In this document: one piece after another, positions 25,448 through 33,777 of the stretch
How the letters are laid out: each line of letters opens with the position of its first letter
Numbering within the stretch: the stretch's first letter is position 1
Assembly (NCBI GenBank): GCA_002316315.1
Contig: DCDG01000037.1
Span: forward strand, 1-64,000
Source: Candidatus Aminicenantes bacterium UBA1061
Lineage (GTDB): Bacteria > Acidobacteriota > Aminicenantia > Aminicenantales > Saccharicenantaceae
DNA length: 64,000 nt
Direction of reading: 5' to 3'
The notes under the pieces: model-generated
Databases searched by the model: none
What the model saw: only the letters and a program-made list of their open reading frames with translations
What the model was told of the DNA's origin: nothing
Program-made: the position numbers and the translations under genes

Positions 25448-26800
25448 TTATTCTTCTGAAGCCTTCCCTTTTCTGATTTTTTCTTTCAGAGCTTCCCACC
25501 AGTCAATTCTTTTTTTGATTTCTTTTTCAAAGCCAAGATTACCTGGATGATAATATTTTTTGCCCTTCAATCTTTCTGGAAAAGTCTCCATATCAGTCGT
25601 GGAGAGTGGACTGTCATGAGCGTACTGATAATCTTCGCCATAGCCTATTTCTTTCATCAGGGGAGTAACTGCATTTCTGATATGAAGAGGAACGGGCTCA
25701 AAAGGACTCTCTTCAACCTCTTTCATGGCCTGGCCAAAAGCCACGTAAACCCGGTTACTTTTCGGGGCTGAAGCCAGATAAACAACTGCCTCGGCCAAAG
25801 CCAGTTCGCCCTCGGGTGACCCCAGAAAATCGTAGGCTTCTTTGGCCTGAAGAGCTAAAGCCAGGGCCTGAGGATCAGCCAGACCAATATCTTCGGAGGC
25901 AAATCTGATTAATCGCCTGGCAATATAGAGGGGGTCTTCTCCCGCATAAAGCATCCTGGCCAGCCAGTAAAGAGAAGCATCAACATCTGAATTTCTGAGG
26001 CTTTTATGAAGAGCAGAAATAAGGTTATAATGCTCCTCACCGCTCTTATCATAAACAAGCGTTCTCTTTTGGAGAGCCTCTTCCACATCTTTAACGGTAA
26101 TTTTCTGGCTCCGGCTCAGGCTGGCGGCTATCTCCAGAGCATTAAGTGCTCTCCTGGCATCACCATTGGATTGATCGTAGAGAAGCTCCAGAGCCTCTTC
26201 GCTTATTGATAGATGCAGCTGACCCAACCCGTCGATCTCATCGATCAAAGCATCAATGATAATCTTTCTCAGGGCTTCCTTATCGAGAGGTTTAAGGACC
26301 AGCACTCTTGTTCTTGAAAGCAACGGAGCAATGACCTCAAAGGAAGGATTTTCGGTGGTTGAACCAAATAGAATGACATCTCCTCTCTCCACATAAGGAA
26401 GAAAGGCCGATTGCTGGGCCTTATTGAAACGATGGATTTCGTCAATAAAAATTATCAATGGTTGACCGTACATTTTTTTCTGTTGCTCAGCCTGGGCCAT
26501 GACCTCTTTAATTTCCTTAATGCCAGACAGGACAGCACTAAAAAAGAGACAGTTCAGTCCGAAATGCCTGGCCAGCATCATGCCCAGGGTGGTCTTGCCC
26601 GAGCCAGGCGGACCCCAAAAAATAATTGATACCAGCTGGCCTGATTCAATCAGCTCGGTCAAAATCTTTCCGGGGCCAAGAAGATGCTCCTGCCCATAAA
26701 AGCGGTCAAAGGTTTGAGGCCGCATCCTCTCGGCCAGTGGAACATGCCTGGTCTCTCTGCCCTGGTTCTTTTTATTCTGCCTGTCGTCTGGCCTGGCCAT
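25448..26800 (-). CDS. rarA: replication-associated recombination protein RarA (MgsA)
   Basis: AAA+ ATPase related to clamp loaders that acts at stalled replication forks. Full length at 450 residues: PLAERMRP and the FYGQEHLLG motif near the N-terminus, Walker A GPPGSGKTT at 63-71, Walker B FIDEIHRFNKAQQ near 117-129, sensor GSTTENPSFEV, and the C-terminal tetramerisation region with PLHIRNAVTPLMK. AAAGGA precedes the ATG. It is a single gene divergent from the cyanophycinase gene. Confidence 0.95.
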   Translation of the reverse strand: MARPDDRQNKKNQGRETRHVPLAERMRPQTFDRFYGQEHLLGPGKILTELIESGQLVSIIFWGPPGSGKTTLGMMLARHFGLNCLFFSAVLSGIKEIKEVMAQAEQQKKMYGQPLIIFIDEIHRFNKAQQSAFLPYVERGDVILFGSTTENPSFEVIAPLLSRTRVLVLKPLDKEALRKIIIDALIDEIDGLGQLHLSISEEALELLYDQSNGDARRALNALEIAASLSRSQKITVKDVEEALQKRTLVYDKSGEEHYNLISALHKSLRNSDVDASLYWLARMLYAGEDPLYIARRLIRFASEDIGLADPQALALALQAKEAYDFLGSPEGELALAEAVVYLASAPKSNRVYVAFGQAMKEVEESPFEPVPLHIRNAVTPLMKEIGYGEDYQYAHDSPLSTTDMETFPERLKGKKYYHPGNLGFEKEIKKRIDWWEALKEKIRKGKASEE

Positions 26801-26910
26801 GTCTATCCTTTACCTTCTTAGTTTTTCGCCTGGTTAAAGCCATTTTCCACCTGTCTCAGCCACTTTTATTATCGGATAGGTCTTACCCAATGTAAAGCAA
26901 CTGAAAACCT

Positions 26911-26939
26911 TTGTCATCTAATAATAAATTAGTTAAAAT
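26911..26939 (+). promoter_or_regulatory. sigma70-like promoter for the cyanophycinase gene
   Basis: TTGTCA (26911-26916), exactly 17 bases, TAAAAT (26934-26939). The predicted start is near 26946, inside the ribosome site, so the leader would be only about 14 bases. Confidence 0.55.
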
Positions 26940-26959
26940 AGCCGGAGGAGAAGTTGAAA

Positions 26960-27853
26960 ATGAAAACATTCAGGCAAAAAGCCCCTATTTGTTCCGGGAT
27001 TTTAATTCTAGTTTTAATGTTCGTTTCTTATGTATTATCACCCATCACCGCTTATGCTCAAGGGCGGCCAAAGGGCCACTTGTTTATTATCGGTGGTGGC
27101 GACCGATCGGAAGACATGATGAAAAGATTTGTCGATCTGGCTTCAAAAGCCGGCCAGGGCCGGATAGTTGTCCTGCCTATGGCCAGTTCAACACCGGAAG
27201 AAACGGGCAAAAACCTGGTTGAAGAGTTTCAAAACTTAGGAGTCAAAGAAGTTGTCTTTTATAACTTCACCAGGCGTGAGGCTGAGGATTATGCCCGAGC
27301 CAGATGGCTGGCCGGAAGCGGTGGTATCTTTTTCTCTGGCGGAGATCAGTCCAGAATCACCGAAGCTATTCTGGATACACCTGTCCACAAGATGATCGTA
27401 GAGCTATATCAGCAGGGAGCAGTAATTGGCGGAACCAGCGCCGGGGCGGCCATCATGAGCGAGCTGATGATTACCGGAGATGAAGCCAGAAAACCAGAAG
27501 AAGGTCATGAATTCGAGACAATTGAAGCCGGCAATGTTATTCTGGCCAGGGGGTTAGGTCTTATCAAGACAGCTATCATTGATCAGCACTTCGCCACTCG
27601 CCAGCGGCATAACCGTCTGATCAGCGTCATAGCCGGACATCCTGAGCTACTGGGCATAGGTATTGATGAGGAAACAGCTGTTATTGTCAATCCTGATCAG
27701 TCCTTCGATGTTATCGGCAATAAAAATGTCATTGTCTACGACGCCTCTAAGGCTCAAATAACTGCTGGCCCACGACGCTCCATCGGCATCCGTGGAATGA
27801 TCATGCACGTCCTTCTGCCTGGTGAGAAATTTTCTATCATCAAGAAAAAATAA
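26960..27853 (+). CDS. secreted cyanophycinase-like S51 peptidase
   Basis: Serine peptidase of family S51, which cleaves cyanophycin (Arg-Asp polymer) to dipeptides. A signal peptide (about residues 1-33, ending AYAQ) makes it extracytoplasmic. IIGGGDRSEDM opens the domain, FFSGGDQSRI follows, and the nucleophile is S160 in GGTSAGAA. At 297 residues it is full length. The start is the ATG at 26960 with GGAGGAG upstream; a TTG at 26954 is an alternative. No cyanophycin synthetase is nearby, so it may degrade polymer from other cells or act on other beta-Asp peptides. Confidence 0.88.
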   Translation: MKTFRQKAPICSGILILVLMFVSYVLSPITAYAQGRPKGHLFIIGGGDRSEDMMKRFVDLASKAGQGRIVVLPMASSTPEETGKNLVEEFQNLGVKEVVFYNFTRREAEDYARARWLAGSGGIFFSGGDQSRITEAILDTPVHKMIVELYQQGAVIGGTSAGAAIMSELMITGDEARKPEEGHEFETIEAGNVILARGLGLIKTAIIDQHFATRQRHNRLISVIAGHPELLGIGIDEETAVIVNPDQSFDVIGNKNVIVYDASKAQITAGPRRSIGIRGMIMHVLLPGEKFSIIKKK

Positions 27854-27855
27854 AG

Positions 27856-27889
27856 AGGGGGGCATTCCCCCTGGCCGTTCTTGACGGCC
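27856..27889 (+). terminator. tandem hairpins after the cyanophycinase gene
   Basis: Two adjacent perfect stems: AGGGGG/CCCCCT (27856-27861 with 27867-27872) and GGCCGT/ACGGCC (27873-27878 with 27884-27889). No T-run follows, so termination may be weak or Rho-assisted, or the stems may protect the 3' end. Confidence 0.5.
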
Positions 27890-27926
27890 CTGGAGTTAAA
27901 TGTTAGAGTTTTGATGAAGTTAGCTC

Positions 27927-28313
27927 ATGAATCAAGACTCAAAAGCCCAGGACATAAATAAATCTATCAATAAAAAGCTCGTCTTTTCAGCAGCAGAGGT
28001 TTGTCGGTTGCTTAAAATCAGCCAGGAAACCCTTCGGACCTGGGAAAATGAGTTTCCTGTTTTTTTTGCCGGACAAACTGCCAGCGGCCAGCCTATCTAC
28101 CGTCAAAAAGATGTTCTCATCATTTCACGGATTAAGGAACTGCTGGAACAAAGCACTCTGACCAATGCCGGCATAAAAAGAAAAATTGAAGAGGAATTCG
28201 GTTTAAAGACAGATCGCATTCCTCCTGAAAAGATACTGTCGGCTATCAGTCAGATAAAAGAAGAGTTGGTCGAAATTTTACGGACCCTTGAAAAAAAGCA
28301 AAAAAAGGGTTAA
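27927..28313 (+). CDS. MerR-type DNA-binding regulator
   Basis: 128-residue transcription factor. A winged-helix MerR domain covers about residues 18-80 (FSAAEVCRLLKISQETLRTWENEF, then the IYRQKDV wing). A C-terminal helix with EEIL/KKKQK character probably forms the dimer coiled coil. There is no effector-binding domain or metal-binding cysteine, so the signal is unknown. The ATG lacks a strong ribosome site. It sits 74 bases after the cyanophycinase gene, beyond two hairpins, and just before a tRNA gene. Confidence 0.82.
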   Translation: MNQDSKAQDINKSINKKLVFSAAEVCRLLKISQETLRTWENEFPVFFAGQTASGQPIYRQKDVLIISRIKELLEQSTLTNAGIKRKIEEEFGLKTDRIPPEKILSAISQIKEELVEILRTLEKKQKKG

Positions 28314-28337
28314 AGTAACATTCACTTTTTAAGATAT

Positions 28338-28411
28338 CGGGACGTGGCGCAGCCTGGTAGCGCACATGCTTGGGGTGCATGGGGTCAGCGGTTCAAATCC
28401 GCTCGTCCCGA
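28338..28411 (+). tRNA. tRNA-Pro (anticodon GGG)
   Basis: A 74-base cloverleaf: acceptor CGGGACG pairs with CGTCCCG, with discriminator A at 28411. The D arm contains AGCCTGGTAGCGC, the anticodon stem is CATGC/GCATG with loop TTGGGGT (anticodon GGG), and the T loop is GGTTCAAATCC. No CCA is encoded. A run of T follows directly, before the surE gene. Confidence 0.95.
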
Positions 28412-28440
28412 TTTTTTTTATAAAAGAGATTAGAACAAAA

Positions 28441-29235
28441 ATGACAAAATCTTCAGCCTCACCATCTAATAAAAAAAGATTGATTTTGCTAACCAATGAT
28501 GACGGCTATAACTCACCCGGGATAACTGTTCTGGCCGAAGAGTTGAAATCTTATGCTCGCGTATATATTGTAGCTCCGGATCGGGAAAGAAGCTCCGTTT
28601 CGCTCGCCCTGACTCTGAGACATCCCCTCCGGGCTGAAAAAAAGGGGAATAATGTTTTTGCCGTTGACGGCACTCCAGCCGATTGTGTTTATATTGCTAT
28701 GAAATATGTCCTGCCGCAAAAACCAGATTATCTGATCTCAGGCATGAATCTGGGAGCCAATCTTGGCTGCCAGGATGTTTCCTACTCCGGTACTGTGGCT
28801 GGCGCTCTCCAGGGAACTTTTATGGGCATTCCTTCCCTGGCAGTTTCCCTGGTCAGTCCGAATGGCAGACAATATAACTTTCAGAAGGCAGCTCATCTGG
28901 TTAGAAAAATCATCGAAGCTCTTCAGGGAAAAAAAATTCCGCCTGAAGTCTATCTCAATATCAATATTCCTCCCTTTCCAGTCAAAGGATTGAAAATCTC
29001 ACGGCTAGGCGAGAGACGCTACGCGCCGGAACTGATCAAAAAGAAAGATCCCCAGGGGAAAGACTATTTCTGGATTGGAGTCGGTCATCCGAAAGCGGTT
29101 GGGCCAAGAAACTCAGATGTGCATCTGGTGGATGAAGGCTGGGTATCAGTTACACCTTTGCACATCGACCGAACAGCCTATCCGGTCCTTAACGGCAGGC
29201 TTTTATCCAGCCTGCTAAATATCTGTGTAGAATAG
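28441..29235 (+). CDS. surE: 5'/3'-nucleotidase SurE
   Basis: Metal-dependent nucleoside monophosphate phosphatase. The metal site is TNDDGYNSPG with D20 and D21. DRERSSVSLALTL, VDGTPADCVY and SGMNLGANLG follow in the usual order. The ATG at 28441 gives 264 residues, the normal length. An in-frame start upstream at 28366 would run through the tRNA gene and is rejected. The ribosome site is weak (AGAGAT). It lies 29 bases after tRNA-Pro, so it may be co-transcribed with it. Confidence 0.94.
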   Translation: MTKSSASPSNKKRLILLTNDDGYNSPGITVLAEELKSYARVYIVAPDRERSSVSLALTLRHPLRAEKKGNNVFAVDGTPADCVYIAMKYVLPQKPDYLISGMNLGANLGCQDVSYSGTVAGALQGTFMGIPSLAVSLVSPNGRQYNFQKAAHLVRKIIEALQGKKIPPEVYLNINIPPFPVKGLKISRLGERRYAPELIKKKDPQGKDYFWIGVGHPKAVGPRNSDVHLVDEGWVSVTPLHIDRTAYPVLNGRLLSSLLNICVE

Positions 29236-29269
29236 CCGGCAGGAATAAGCCACTGATCAATTCTTTTCT

Positions 29270-29950
29270 TTAAACCTCTGGTCTGCCCGGCTCTCTGACC
29301 GGTGATAACTTTCTGTTTTTCCGACCACGAATAAAGCTGATAGCCGCCGGGACTAAAGAGATGACAATGATGGCGATGATCACTATGGAAAAGTTGTCCT
29401 TGACCACCGATAAATTGCCAAAATAATAACCGCCAAATAAAAATAGAGCAACCCACATAATGCTGCCGACAAGACTGTAAACCAGGAATTTAAAATAGGT
29501 CATTTTCCCTATCCCGGCCACAAAGGGAGCGAAAGTCCGAATAAAAGGCATAAAACGGGCAATGACAATGGTGAAGGAGCCGTGTTTTTCATAAAATTCG
29601 TGGGTCCGATCAAGGTAATTTTTATTAAACAAGCGGCTTTTCTCCTTCTTAAAGATTTCCGGACCAGCTTTATATCCAATCCAGTAGTTACTCAGGTTGC
29701 CCAGGAAAGCGGCCAGGCTGAGCAACAGAAAAAGACTGATGATATTAAGATCGCCAATAGCGGCAATTGCACCGGCCGCAAATAACAGAGAATCGCCAGG
29801 GAAAAAAGGAGTGACCACAAGTCCTGTCTCGGCAAATATGACAAGAAAGATGAGGAGATAAGTCCACATCCCAAATTGATCAATAAACTGGCCGATATAG
29901 CGATCAACGTGTATGAGAATATCAACGATTTTTTCTATTAAGTCTATCAA
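29270..29950 (-). CDS. DedA-family membrane protein
   Basis: Inner-membrane protein of the DedA/SNARE-associated group, implicated in lipid scrambling and envelope homeostasis. About five hydrophobic segments over 226 residues. Family signatures are FAETGLVVTPFFPGDSLLF at about 41-59 and ARFMPFIRTFAPFVAG at about 131-146. No ATG fits; the TTG at 29950 is the best start but has only a weak AGGCAG upstream, so the first residues are uncertain. It converges on surE with a 34-base gap. Confidence 0.92.
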   Translation of the reverse strand: MIDLIEKIVDILIHVDRYIGQFIDQFGMWTYLLIFLVIFAETGLVVTPFFPGDSLLFAAGAIAAIGDLNIISLFLLLSLAAFLGNLSNYWIGYKAGPEIFKKEKSRLFNKNYLDRTHEFYEKHGSFTIVIARFMPFIRTFAPFVAGIGKMTYFKFLVYSLVGSIMWVALFLFGGYYFGNLSVVKDNFSIVIIAIIVISLVPAAISFIRGRKNRKLSPVREPGRPEV

Positions 29951-30153
29951 CTGCCTATATACCCCAATTTTAGTATAGACTGGTAAGCTTAATTCTAACC
30001 AGAGTTACGATTAACTATACACATTTTGATCAAAACTGACAAGAAGGCAGATTTATTATTTGTTTTTCAGGATTGTTCAGGTCTGAATCCTTACTCTTAG
30101 GCCTTATTGGACTCCAGAGCGATCCCACAGCCTTATTAAAGATATAAAATCTC

Positions 30154-30162
30154 TGCTATAAT
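30154..30162 (+). promoter_or_regulatory. extended -10 promoter for the radical SAM gene
   Basis: TGCTATAAT is a perfect extended -10 element (TG, one base, TATAAT). The -35 region is poor. It would give a leader of about 52 bases before the ATG at 30221. Confidence 0.45.
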
Positions 30163-30220
30163 TTGAACAAATTGATGTAAAAGCCGGTCCAGGCTTGTAG
30201 CAGGATCGGCAGTAAGACAG

Positions 30221-31207
30221 ATGAACAAAAACTTTTTCGTAGAAAGAAAATTAGAAGCAGTCGAGAAAGCTCTGACTAGGTTGTCTCCCTTTGCTTCTAA
30301 TTGCTGTCTGTGCCCACGTCATTGCCGCGTCGACCGGATAAGCGGACACACGGGAATCTGTCAGACAGGCGACCAGGCCCGGGTCTCGACCAGTTTGCTT
30401 CATTTTGGCGAGGAGCCGGTTCTTAGCGGCCAGGGCGGTGCAGGGAAAGTGGGCGGCTCAGGCACGATTTTTTTTGCCGGCTGTAACCTGAAATGCCTTT
30501 TCTGCCAGAACTACCAGTTGAGCTGGCTTAACCAGGGACATCCAGTCAGCGATGAACAACTGGCCAGTTTTATGCTCAAGCTCCAGGCTCAGGGCGCCCT
30601 GAATATCAATCTGGTCTCTCCGACTCACGTTGTTATCCCTATCCTCAGAGCCCTTAAAATTGCTTATGCCCGCGGACTAACTATTCCCATTGTTTATAAC
30701 TCCAATGGATATGACTCCATCGAGGTCATAGAAGAACTCAGGGGCATTATTGATATCTACCTGCCTGATTTGAAATATGTGTCTTCGGAATTATCAAAAA
30801 AATATTCAGCGGCACCGGATTATTTTGAACAAGCCAGGCTGGCGATTCAAGAAATGTATTGCCAGCAGCCAGAGCTAATCCTCGATAATCAGGATATTGC
30901 CGCCCAGGGTTTGATTATTCGCCATCTAATTCTTCCCGGCAGTTCAGATGATTCAATGCAGATTGTTGATTGGATAGCACAAAACCTATCTACCTCAGTT
31001 GGGCTAAGTTTGATGAGTCAGTATCACCCCTGCTTTAAAGCTCCATCTGAGCTTCAAGGCGAGGTTAGCCGCCGGGAATACCAGAAAGTTATGGCCCGGG
31101 CTACCGCTTACAATTTTAGTTATCTTTTTCTTCAACCAGAGCCTTTTCTATCCGACGAGCATCTGCTACCTGACTTCCACCGGCAGAATCCTTTCCGCTG
31201 GAAATAG
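30221..31207 (+). CDS. PflA-like radical SAM protein (COG1313 type)
   Basis: 328-residue radical SAM enzyme of the uncharacterised PflX/COG1313 group. The SAM cluster cysteines are C88, C92 and C95 (CNLKCLFC). A separate N-terminal cysteine set (SNCCLCPRHC at about 27-36, then GICQTG) could hold a second cluster or zinc. It resembles glycyl-radical-enzyme activases in layout, but no glycyl radical enzyme is in the window, so the partner is unknown. The ribosome site is weak. Confidence 0.85.
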   Translation: MNKNFFVERKLEAVEKALTRLSPFASNCCLCPRHCRVDRISGHTGICQTGDQARVSTSLLHFGEEPVLSGQGGAGKVGGSGTIFFAGCNLKCLFCQNYQLSWLNQGHPVSDEQLASFMLKLQAQGALNINLVSPTHVVIPILRALKIAYARGLTIPIVYNSNGYDSIEVIEELRGIIDIYLPDLKYVSSELSKKYSAAPDYFEQARLAIQEMYCQQPELILDNQDIAAQGLIIRHLILPGSSDDSMQIVDWIAQNLSTSVGLSLMSQYHPCFKAPSELQGEVSRREYQKVMARATAYNFSYLFLQPEPFLSDEHLLPDFHRQNPFRWK

Positions 31208-31270
31208 ATAGATAAAAACTGACTTTTTGGATTATTCAGACAGACAGGTTTTTTTAAGAGCCTGTGGCCA

Positions 31271-31303
31271 AAAACAGGAAATATAGATTGTGCCCCCTGT
31301 TTT
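31271..31303. terminator. bidirectional terminator between radical SAM and OmpA-type genes
   Basis: AAAACAGG (31271-31278) pairs with CCTGTTTT (31296-31303) around a 17-base loop. The stem gives a T-run on either strand and lies between two convergent stops (31207 and 31314). Confidence 0.5.
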
Positions 31304-31313
31304 CTGTCTACCC

Positions 31314-31943
31314 TCATTCATAGACGAGAATTTCTACTCTTCTATTCTGGGCCCGACCTTCACGGGTAGAATTATCAGCCACTGGCACTGAGCTTCCCAG
31401 GCTAACCACAGACATCCGGTAAAGGGGAATATGATAGGTCTTATAAAGATACATCATGACCGCTTCCGCTCTTTTTTTGCCAAGAGCCAGGTTCACCTCT
31501 TCGGAGCCAACATTATCAGTATGACCTTGAATTTCAATGTAGACGCCTCTGTTTTCCTCGATGAGTTGCTGGACAAATCTGTCAAGAGCGGCTCTGGCTT
31601 CCGTGCTGAGCTCGGCACTGTTAAAGGCGAATTTAGCTTCATTATTGCTGAGGGTGGCCTTCATAACCAGATTGCCTTTGATCATGGTTTTGACTTCTTC
31701 AATTTTCCCGTCAACTTGTTTGATCTGGCTATCCTGTTTATTAATCAACTCGCCTATCGTGGCCAGTTTCTCATCATGCTCTTTAATTCTCTTTTGGGTT
31801 TCTTCAACCTCAGTTGAGATGCTGGCCACTTTTTTATCAACTGACGACACTTCCGTATTGACAAATTTTTTGGTAGCACAGGCCGGGATTAAAATAAAGA
31901 CAGCCATAACCAGAACACATGACCAGACTATGCTTTTTTTCAT
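31314..31943 (-). CDS. OmpA-family lipoprotein (Pal-like)
   Basis: Outer-membrane lipoprotein that binds peptidoglycan. Signal peptide with lipobox LIPAC, lipidated at C22. A coiled coil spans about 27-90 (heptads with EEVKTM), then the OmpA C-terminal domain about 100-209 with EIQGHTDNVG and NRRVEILVYE. At 209 residues the layout is like spirochaete or Acidobacteria OmpA lipoproteins. AAAGGAG precedes the ATG. It lies 98 bases after the VWFA gene on the same strand. Confidence 0.92.
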   Translation of the reverse strand: MKKSIVWSCVLVMAVFILIPACATKKFVNTEVSSVDKKVASISTEVEETQKRIKEHDEKLATIGELINKQDSQIKQVDGKIEEVKTMIKGNLVMKATLSNNEAKFAFNSAELSTEARAALDRFVQQLIEENRGVYIEIQGHTDNVGSEEVNLALGKKRAEAVMMYLYKTYHIPLYRMSVVSLGSSVPVADNSTREGRAQNRRVEILVYE

Positions 31944-32041
31944 TCTTTTCTCCTTTACCTTTGATTTCCATCTTTTTTTATATTATATGCTTAAATTAGA
32001 GTGTTTTCATCTGGCCTTAAAACTTTTTCTGCTTGATTATT

Positions 32042-33052
32042 TTAATAGCCCTGCCGCGTTCTCAGACGGTAGTTACCCCTGGGGGTTGTTACCAGAATTC
32101 GACGGTAACGGTCATCCTCACGATAAGAGGTATACCCAATGATATACTGATGACTTTGCTCCCTTTTTATTTCATAAATTGAGGCCAGCAGCTCCTCCAT
32201 ACTGTTCAGGAAAAAAGCCTGGCCGCCAGTAGCTAGAGCAAAAAGATCCAGGGTTCGAACTATTCCCACCGGTGTCTGGCTGGCCGACTTTTTATGCCTA
32301 GCCAGGATTTCTTCAGCTTTTGGTATTTTATAACCGATAACATAAATCGGCACCTCAACCCGACGGGCGATTTCCAGAGCCTGTTCAGCCGAAGCCTGAC
32401 TATCATTCTCGAGACCATCAGTAATCAGAAGCAGGGCCCTTTTCTCATTCTTAGCCCGGACAGCATATTGGGGAGAAACAGCCACGGCATCATTTAAAGC
32501 TGTCTTGCCATAAGCCTTTTCTTTATCGAGAGCAATCAGAAAAGTTGTTTTATCCATGGAGTGGCTGGCCGCCACTTCGACCTGACCATCGGCAAAAACT
32601 AACAGGGCAACTTCATCAGAAGGAGATAGTACCTTTTCGGCCATGATCCTCAGAGCCTGCCGACATTCTTCAAATTTATTTTCGAGGGCCATGCTCCCGC
32701 TTACATCAAGCAGGACAGTCAGACTTAAAGGTGCCGTCTGATCATGCTGGAAATAAGTAATTGTCTTTTTTTCGCCATTTTCATAAATGATAAAATCCTT
32801 GTCTTCCAGGTTATTCACATAACGTCCGCGGCTATCCTTAACCGTCACCGCCAGGGTTACGGCATTAACCGTCACTTTATAAGCCGGTTTTTCCACCCGA
32901 ACCTGGGCAGTCTTTTCCTGGCCCGATACAATTAAGGGGGCAGCCAGCACCAAAATCATGAACAGCATGAACAGGATGAATAAGCAAGACCGATAGCTTT
33001 TCAATCCGATCATCTTTAAGTTTTTCCCCATGGTGTGGATCAAAATAGACAT
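32042..33052 (-). CDS. exported VWFA-domain protein (Acidobacteria-type)
   Basis: Exported or membrane-anchored protein with a hydrophobic segment at about 23-44. An Ig-like region (about 55-105) contains LAVTVKDSRGRYVNNL. The von Willebrand A domain (about 110-310) carries a complete MIDAS start DVSGS at 116-120, and the C-terminus is RLRTRQGY. This arrangement matches VWFA-related proteins abundant in Acidobacteriota, role unknown. The start is uncertain: the ATG at 33052 has no spaced ribosome site and M14 at 33013 is an alternative. It begins 13 bases after phoU. Confidence 0.85.
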   Translation of the reverse strand: MSILIHTMGKNLKMIGLKSYRSCLFILFMLFMILVLAAPLIVSGQEKTAQVRVEKPAYKVTVNAVTLAVTVKDSRGRYVNNLEDKDFIIYENGEKKTITYFQHDQTAPLSLTVLLDVSGSMALENKFEECRQALRIMAEKVLSPSDEVALLVFADGQVEVAASHSMDKTTFLIALDKEKAYGKTALNDAVAVSPQYAVRAKNEKRALLLITDGLENDSQASAEQALEIARRVEVPIYVIGYKIPKAEEILARHKKSASQTPVGIVRTLDLFALATGGQAFFLNSMEELLASIYEIKREQSHQYIIGYTSYREDDRYRRILVTTPRGNYRLRTRQGY

Positions 33053-33065
33053 TTTCCGGGCTAAA

Positions 33066-33734
33066 TTATTTTAGACTTTGCAGCCGGTGTTTGACCACTT
33101 TGGCTTTGACCATATAAATGACATCTTCGGCAATATTCGTAGCGTGATCGCAGATTCGCTCTAAATGCCTGGCCACCAGTAAGAGAGGAATAGCCCGTGG
33201 AACAGTCGTGGCATCCTTTATCATATAATCGTTAATTAACTCTATCTGGACAAGATTCCTCAACTCATCAGCTTCATTATCCCTCAGAATAACTGAACGG
33301 GCCAGTTCGGTATCTTTATTGACAAAAGAATTGATAACATCCCTGATCATGCCCTGAGCCAGGGTAGCCAGCTTGGGGATATCAATTAATGGCTTGAGCA
33401 GCGGCTGGTCGGCCAATTCTAGAACTCGCTCGGCAATATCGACAGCCAGGTCTGCCATTCTTTCCAGATCAGTCGTTATTTTTAATGACATGACCACAAA
33501 TCGCAGATCAGCTGCCGCGGGCTGATAAAGTGCAATTATATTCAGGCATTTTTCCTCAATTTCAAGCTCCATGTTATCTATACGCTTATCTCCTTCGATA
33601 ATTGATTCAGCCAATTTCCGGCTAAGTTCTCTAAGGGCTCGAACCGACAGGCCTATAGAGTTTTCGACTTCAGCACTCATCTCCAGAAGCTTTTTATTGA
33701 GTTCCAGCAATTCCTCATCAAAATATCTGGTCAT
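33066..33734 (-). CDS. phoU: phosphate transport regulator PhoU
   Basis: Dimeric helical protein that links the Pst transporter to phosphate signalling. Two PhoU repeats are visible, each with an E/DxxxD metal-binding run (IIEGDKRIDNMELEIEE near 38-54, then VILRDNEADELRN near 141-153). The ATG at 33734 with AAGGAG gives 222 residues. A longer reading to 33785 would overlap pstB and is not preferred. No PhoR/PhoB pair is in the window. Confidence 0.93.
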   Translation of the reverse strand: MTRYFDEELLELNKKLLEMSAEVENSIGLSVRALRELSRKLAESIIEGDKRIDNMELEIEEKCLNIIALYQPAAADLRFVVMSLKITTDLERMADLAVDIAERVLELADQPLLKPLIDIPKLATLAQGMIRDVINSFVNKDTELARSVILRDNEADELRNLVQIELINDYMIKDATTVPRAIPLLLVARHLERICDHATNIAEDVIYMVKAKVVKHRLQSLK

Positions 33735-33777
33735 TGACTTCTCCTTGATCTTTTTTCTAACAGCTCCAGCCTCCGCT

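Noticed and set aside
28366..28440. Upstream in-frame extension of surE
   Set aside because: It runs through the tRNA-Pro gene and its T-run. The ATG at 28441 gives the normal SurE length and N-terminus.
31561..32142. 193-codon plus-strand frame opposite the OmpA and VWFA genes
   Set aside because: It crosses two supported minus-strand genes and their gap, and its hydrophobic content mirrors the opposite strand.
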